A DNA stretch of 64,000 bases. Origin: Lepraria neglecta (Eukaryota > Ascomycota > Lecanoromycetes > Lecanorales > Stereocaulaceae). Position 1 is the first letter of the stretch. Every line of letters begins with the position of its first letter. The notes beneath the pieces are model-generated. The model did not search any database and was not told the origin of the DNA. It worked only from the letters and a program-made list of their open reading frames with translations. A program made the position numbers and the translations under genes. Below, piece after piece: positions 59,001 through 64,000 of this stretch. The stretch lies in assembly GCA_033220425.1 (NCBI GenBank), contig CM065651.1, positions 186,001 to 250,000 of the forward strand. Reading direction: 5' to 3'.

Positions 59001-60968
59001 CAGGGCTTCGTGAGGCCAGGCAGGTTGACGGCGCTCATGGGTGCATCTGGAGCTGGCAAGACCACTCTGCTGAACACACTTGCTCAACGAATCAACTTTG
59101 GGGTGGTTAGTGGTGATTTCCTCGTCGACGGAAGACCACTACCGAAATCATTTCAACGAGCCACTGGCTTTGCCGAACAGATGGATGTTCATGAGCCTAC
59201 TGCGACTATTCGAGAGGCACTCCGCTTTTCTGCCCTTCTCAGACAACCTAAAGAGGTCCCTGTTGAGGAGAAATATGCGTATTGTGAGACAATTATCGAT
59301 CTACTTGAAATGAGAAGTATTGCAGGTGCTACTATTGGCAAGATTGGGGAGGGCTTGAACCAAGAGCAACGTAAGAGAGTCACAATTGGCGTTGAGCTTG
59401 CAAGCAAGCCGGAACTTCTCATATTCCTGGATGAGCCAACATCAGGTCTTGACTCGGGAGCCGCTTTCAATATTATCCGCTTCCTACGCAAGCTCGCCGA
59501 TAGCGGTCAGGCCTTACTAGTAACGATCCATCAACCTAGCTCCGTCCTGTTCGAGTATTTTGACGAGCTCATCCTACTCAAGTCCGGTGGTCGCGTTGTC
59601 TACCATGGCGAGCTTGGCAAGGACTCTCGAAGCTTGATCGACTATTTTGAGCGGAACGGCGCCCACAAATGCCCTCCTCGAGCCAATCCAGCGGAATATA
59701 TGCTTGAATCTATCGGTGCCGGTGATCCTAATTACAAAGGCAAAGATTGGGGTGACGTCTGGGCAAGTTCGCCAGAACACGAAGAACGGACGCGGGAGAT
59801 CCAAGAGATGATCAGCTCTCGGCGCAACATTGCGACTAATAGCAAAACTGAGGATGATCGCGAATACGCAATGCCTCTCGGCACACAGGTATACAGCGTT
59901 GTGCACCGCTACTTCGTATCATACTGGCGCACACCGGATTACATGATTGGCAAGTTTTTGCTCCACATCGTGACAGGCCTTTTCAATACGTTCACATTCT
60001 ACCATATCGGCAACGAGGAGATCGACATGCAATCACGGCTCTTCTCAATCTTCTTGACCCTCACCATTTCCCCGCCTCTAATCCAGCAACTCCAACCAAG
60101 GTTTCTCGAATTTCGGCAGATCTACAGACAACGTGAGGCGAACTCCAAGATCTACTCATGGTTCGCGTTCACTACGGGTGCTGTATTGGTTGAGCTACCT
60201 TACTCCATTGTCGCCGGTACGATCTATTACATGTGCTGGTGGTGGGGCGCTGTGGGTCGTGGCTCAACCGCTTTCGATAACGCCTACACGTGGATGTTGC
60301 TCATGCTGTTCGAGCTATTCTACGTCGGCTTCGGCCAAGCTATCGCTTCGTTCGCGCCCAATGAACTACTAGCGTCGCTCCTTGTGCCCCTATTCTTCTT
60401 GTTCGTCGTATCGTTCTGCGGTATTGTTGTTCCCTACGCCGCTTTACCTCAAGTAAGTCTACTCCCCACTCTCTCCGTCTCCTATCCTATCTATACAAGC
60501 CGAGGAACAATGCTAATGAGTATAACACAGTTCTGGCAATCATGGATGTACTACCTTACCCCGTTTCGCTACCTCCTCGCTGGCTTCCTCTCCATCGCCA
60601 CCCACGGCCGTCCCGTCATCTGCGCGTCGAACGAATTTGCCCGCTTCGCTCCACCTCCAGGCCAAACATGCCAATCCTACACTCAATCCTTCATCCAACA
60701 AGCAGGCGGCTACGTGCAAAATGGCACCAATGGGCTTTGTGAATTTTGCCAATATGCTAATGGCGACGAATTTGCTGCGGGGTTCAACATCTACTATAGC
60801 AAGAAGTGGGAGGATTATGGTGTCTTTTGGGCATATTGCGCTTTTAATTTCATGGTGGTCTTTCTCTGTTCTTGGTTGTTCCTTGGGGGCTGGAAGAAGG
60901 TCAAGGCTGTCTTCAGTCCGAGTGCTAGAAAAGAGAGAGCGGCGCAGGCTGGCAGTGACAAGGCTTGA
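56050..60968 (+). CDS. PDR-type ABC-G multidrug transporter
   Basis: Exons 56,050-58,061, 58,112-60,452 and 60,531-60,968 give 1,596 residues. The first intron restores LKHKTFSFYRPSAYA; the second (78 bp) is in frame and stop-free. The layout is (NBD-TMD)x2. Walker A of NBD1 is GRPGSGCST near residue 284, with signature VSGGEKKR near 398 and the degenerate WDNSTRGLD near 422. TMD1 covers about 590-880. NBD2 has GASGAGKTT near 979, the PDR-type signature LNQEQRKRVTIG near 1085 and LLIFLDEPTSGLDSG near 1107. TMD2 spans about 1270-1560. The asymmetric sites match the Pdr5/Cdr1 family, which pump hydrophobic compounds and azoles out of the cell at the plasma membrane. The start at 56,050 is the first ATG of the frame, after a CT-rich leader. 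Intact. Confidence 0.95.
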
Positions 60969-61354
60969 TGTGGTCACGTTAATGGAGAAGCGCAAATGGT
61001 CTCGCTTCCGGATATACTTAGATAGACTTTCAGCGTAGCGATGGCTATGTAGTCAGGATAATAGATAATAATGCGATAATGATATCTTGCGTTCCAGAAA
61101 GCCTAGGCTATCCTCAAAAGAGTAGCCAAGCTGCGAGCGTTGTCGTCATCTAGCACGCAAATAGGCTTGGCGTGAAGCTATTCAGGCTTCGGGCTGAAGT
61201 TCGCCCGACCTCAAACCACGTTTTCGCCTAACAAAACGTTTACAACTTCAAAGTTTCTACAAGCCACCTCGCTTGTTGCGTACGTTAGGCGTCATAATTG
61301 GGCCGTGGACATGACGTCTACAACTTCGCCATGGCAGCGAAGAGCTGGCGAAGA
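60969..61354. other. Intergenic between the ABC gene and the small PPxY gene
   Basis: 3' flank of the transporter and upstream region of the small gene. No coding signal. Confidence 0.4.
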
Positions 61355-61360
61355 TATAAA
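61355..61360 (+). promoter_or_regulatory. TATA box of small Cys-rich PPxY gene 2
   Basis: TATAAA within AAGATATAAAGAGCC, 155 bases upstream of ATG 61,510, in the same relative place as in paralog 1. Confidence 0.45.
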
Positions 61361-61509
61361 GAGCCCCAGCATCCTGCTTGAGAGGCCATCATCAGACAGC
61401 AAAGTCCAAACAGCAAAGATCAAAGAACAGCCTCTACATACCCCAATTCCCACCACCAATTCATAATCCACTCGCTTCATCTCAAAGCCACCTACCTACC
61501 CTGTCCAAA

Positions 61510-61936
61510 ATGTGCTGCCGCAACCGCGCTCCCCGCTGCTCCACCTGCTGGAAACGCGCACCTTGCCATCGACGGAATTGTGCTGCTAATGTGCCTATCG
61601 TGCAGCCTGTCTACGCGCAGCAGGCAATCTATACCTCCTAGCCTGCCCCTACCCGCGCTACCGGCAACGGCTATGATACTCCTCCTTCGTACGATGAGAT
61701 GGCTTGGCCTGCGGAGAAGGCGGTCCGGTACAATGGACAGAAGGAAGATGGTAGTGGACAAAGCAATGGATTGTTGGGGATGATTGTCAGGTAGGTCGTG
61801 ATGGAATAAGATCGCATGGTTTGGTGAGGACGTGGGATAAGGTGATGGTGACAGAAAGTATCAGAGTGCACAGTTGGATGGGGACAAGGATACTATGAAG
61901 GCGCTTGAAGAGGGCTTCAATACTACGAGTATTTAG
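61510..61936 (+). CDS. Small Cys-rich PPxY protein, paralog 2 (one in-frame TAG)
   Basis: Exons 61,510-61,790 and 61,855-61,936 (121 codons). It starts MCCRNRAPRCSTC...HRRNC, nearly identical in pattern to paralog 1, and has the PPSYDE motif near 61,682. The phase-2 intron sits at the matching place (GLLGMIVR/KYQ here, NLLVGYLMK/KHQ in paralog 1), which proves common descent. TAG at 61,639-61,641 (codon 44, YTS*PAPT) interrupts the frame. It may be a lost Gln, or the end of a 51-bp intron with a weak GTGCCT donor from 61,591, which would also keep frame. The C-terminal exon is short (ALEEGFNTTSI). Function unknown. Confidence 0.65.
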
Positions 61937-62226
61937 AGCCATAAGGAGAAGGCTTGATTGGATATATACAGAGTGTGAGATGCTTGTCCAGTGGTGAAGG
62001 GTTGAAAGTTACGTCGTTACTATAGAATCACCTCCGGACATTACCTGATGCACGCCAGAATTTTGTCAATCTACAATTTGCAACGTTGTACATTACCTAT
62101 ACTTGTGGCCATTAGTTTATTGACAAAAACCAAAATTCAAAATACACCAAAGGTTTTCTTTTCGATACAGATCTAATCCTCAAGAAACTTGTCCCGAGCC
62201 AACTTCTTCCGCTGCCTCAATATCCT
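61937..62226. other. Short intergenic spacer
   Basis: 3' flanks of two converging small genes; AT-rich, nothing else visible. Confidence 0.4.
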
Positions 62227-62610
62227 TCAGGATAGGGCCACGCAACTCTTATAGGATATATCCCACAATACCTCATCAGTCACGCCCAACGCTCGCTTAC
62301 ATGCTGGAGTGTCTCGAACGTCCTTTCAGATTGTTAACGAATGACCGGCCATTGGGTGTCATAGGGTAGTCTAGAATTATCTAGTACTTACGGCATTTGA
62401 CAAACAGATACTAATGATACTCATTCGGTTCGCTGATCTTGCCTCCACTGTGCTCTGCTTTCCTACTTGCCACGATAGCACGCTGAAGACGCCGAAGGCG
62501 ATGGCGGCGAGGATGGTGATGGGTTGGGATAGCTAGTTGAAGGTACGGGTTGCTGCTGTAGGGAGTTGGTTGTGGCACGTTGGGCAATGGGTGCTGGATT
62601 TGGGAGACAT
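62227..62610 (-). pseudogene. Very small membrane protein, spliced, one in-frame TAG
   Basis: Two exons, 62,610-62,392 and 62,322-62,227, are joined by a 69-bp intron with GTAAGT donor, GTTAAC branch-like site and AAAG acceptor. They give 104 codons in phase. The protein has a CPTC pair (STHCPTCHNQ), a single hydrophobic helix ITILAAIAFGVFSVLSWQVG, then VEARSANRMSIISICLSNA and a C-terminal RDTPACKRALGVTDEVLW. TAG at 62,535-62,533 (codon 26, TFN*LSQP) fits a lost Gln. Exons this short are easily missed. The N-terminal CxxC and single helix suggest a small membrane-anchored protein. The family is not recognised. Confidence 0.5.
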
Positions 62611-62884
62611 GCAGGTCGACTTAATATGCAGTTATCTTAAATTAACAAGAACATCATATACACTTCAACAAAAATAATGGAAGGGATTATACTTGTATTG
62701 GGCGACTGGTGGCACAGCCACAATGCGGCCTGATGGCTGCGGAAGAGGCGTTTTGGCAGACTTTAGGAACACAGTCTGGGGAGGAAAACTTGGCAGAACG
62801 TGAAAGCTTTTCTGCATTTTTGGTAGATACTCTGATGGCGTTGAATGCGAGGACTGCAGATGTGCCTCGGTCAATTTCATAGGC

Positions 62885-64000
62885 TCAGTCACCCTTCTCC
62901 ACTTCTTGCACTACACCCAAGCCCTGCGCTTCCTTCGCATTCAATCCCTTCTCCTCGACAAGGCCATACTCCCTCGCCTTAGCATCAATACCTTCATCAG
63001 TCAGGAACTCGAGTTCTTTCGCCGCTCTCACATAGCTAATATTCTCACAATACCCTTTAGCGAAGATGATGTCAATCTCCTCCAGGGATCGCTTTGCGGT
63101 CTCAGGGTAGGTGAAGTAGATTATGGGGAGAAAGCAAGCATTGACGATGGCGAAGAAGAGGTAGGTTCCCCATTGGATATTGGTGATCATTATTGGGGTT
63201 ATCATCACGATTACTGTGAGGGGTGGTCAGTTTTGAATAAACTTAATATAACGAGGAAGGAGAAGAAGGCAGCTTACGGAAGTTGAAAAGCCAATTCGAG
63301 CAGGTAGAAAGAGCATTGGCTTTTTGTCTAGTCTTGATGGGGTTTATCTCAGCTGGATAGAGCTGCCACAGAGTTAGTCCGTCTCCTCTTCGACCAAATT
63401 GAGAAAGTACATACCCAAGGCAAAGGCAACCAGCTCGCCCCAAAACTCGCAATATAGGTAAACAGCCCCACGGCTGCTCCCTTCGCCGCAGCAGTTGTTC
63501 CAGGTATCAAGCACGAAAACACAATCACCATACTCAGGCATTGCCCTACACTGCCCCAAAGAAACAGCTTCCTTCTTCCCACACGCTCAATGATGAACCA
63601 AGATACGGTAGCGAAGATGGCGTAGACGATCATGTTCACTCCACCGAGAAGTAGGGAGATATTATGCGATTGGCCAATAGATTGCTCGAAGAGGATTGGG
63701 AAGTAGTAGATCACAGCATTGCATCCACCAACCTGCTGCATAAATTGCGAAGACACACCAAGCATCATGCGTCTGAAATGTTGTGTCTTGCCACCCGTAA
63801 AGACGGCCTTGAGTGGTGTTCCTTTTCGACCGGCGTAGCCTGAGGCGCGGATACTGTCCATGATGATCTGCTTCTGGAGCTGGGTCTCTTTATCATCTTT
63901 TTCCAGGCCGCGTAGAGCTGCTATGACTGTCTCGCCTTCGTCATAGCGCTCTCGCGTGAGAAGCCAGCGGGGTGATTCGGGGAGCCAGATCATGCCAATG
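62885..64000 (-). CDS. MFS sugar transporter, 5' part beyond the window
   Basis: Three exons are visible on the minus strand: 64,000-63,415, 63,362-63,278 and 63,213-62,885, with introns of 52 and 64 bp. Sugar-porter marks are PESPRWLL at the end of helix 6, the helix-7 motif FMQQVGGCNAVIYYFPILF, ERVGRRKLFLWGS after helix 8, LYPAEINPIKTRQKANALST after helix 10 and PETAKRSLEEID after helix 12. The C-terminal tail is acidic. It would import hexoses or related sugars by proton symport at the plasma membrane. The N-terminal six helices lie outside the window. No lesion in the visible part. Confidence 0.93.

Noticed and set aside
60453-60530. 26-residue insertion in the second membrane domain of the ABC transporter
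   Set aside because: It is a 78-bp stop-free intron with GTAAGT donor, GCTAATG branch site and ACAG acceptor; removal gives the usual LPQ-FWQSWMYYLTPF junction.
12516-62535. Nuclear code change with TAA/TAG read as Gln
   Set aside because: The large intact genes (modular gene, lipase, ABC, NCS1, rhodopsin at 40.7 kb) use CAA/CAG for Gln and have no internal TAR; some genes here end in TAA or TAG; and several of the broken genes also have frame changes. Mutation is simpler.
1-64000. CRISPR array, bacterial operon signals or rRNA
   Set aside because: Introns, codon use and gene types are those of a filamentous fungus; no spaced direct-repeat array or rRNA sequence was seen.

Overview
The window reads as nuclear DNA of a filamentous ascomycete (Pezizomycotina). 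The grounds are short introns (about 40-80 bp) with GTAAGT-type donors and CTAAC/CTAAT-like branch sites, an iterative highly reducing polyketide synthase, an NRPS-like reductase, PDR and NCS1 transporters, Pth11/SAT4-like seven-helix proteins, and an AT-rich Copia fossil whose base composition looks like repeat-induced point mutation (RIP). I cannot place it to class.

Left part (1-17,000): a RIP-type Copia relic, then a decayed HR-PKS on the minus strand (1,299-9,016), then a six-exon 14-helix MFS exporter interrupted by one stop codon, a 230-bp MITE with TA target duplication, a decayed rhodopsin-domain membrane protein and an intact LIP-family lipase. PKS plus exporter look like the remnant of a secondary-metabolite cluster.

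Middle (17,800-32,900): an intron-free 5.1-kb gene encodes a secreted protein of ten related ~125-residue modules. KR or RR pairs lie in most of the linkers and almost nowhere inside modules, as expected of a Kex2-processed polyprotein. Its family is not one I can name, and it is the best candidate here for something undescribed. Broken aldo/keto reductase and GT8 genes follow, then a gene-poor stretch, then the first of three tandem paralogs.

30,261-38,860: three tandem genes for charged, low-complexity, probably nuclear proteins. The first two clearly share a C-terminal domain (WxSYAxxW then a leucine-rich RL motif), and the third matches more weakly. Each carries a different internal tandem repeat.

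Right part (40,700-64,000): an intact five-exon rhodopsin-domain protein, a kinase plus ankyrin locus, a RIT1-like tRNA-modifying gene with two in-frame stops, an intact four-exon NCS1 permease, an NRPS-like A-T-R relic, an intact PDR ABC transporter, two paralogous small Cys-rich PPxY proteins with a conserved phase-2 intron, a very small spliced membrane protein, and a sugar transporter that runs off the right edge.

A recurrent theme is the loss of otherwise well-preserved genes by TAA/TAG at places where Gln (CAA/CAG) is expected. This fits CpA-to-TpA mutation. Large intact genes lie between the broken ones. Intron coordinates were read by eye from splice consensus and frame continuity; no transcript or database evidence was available.
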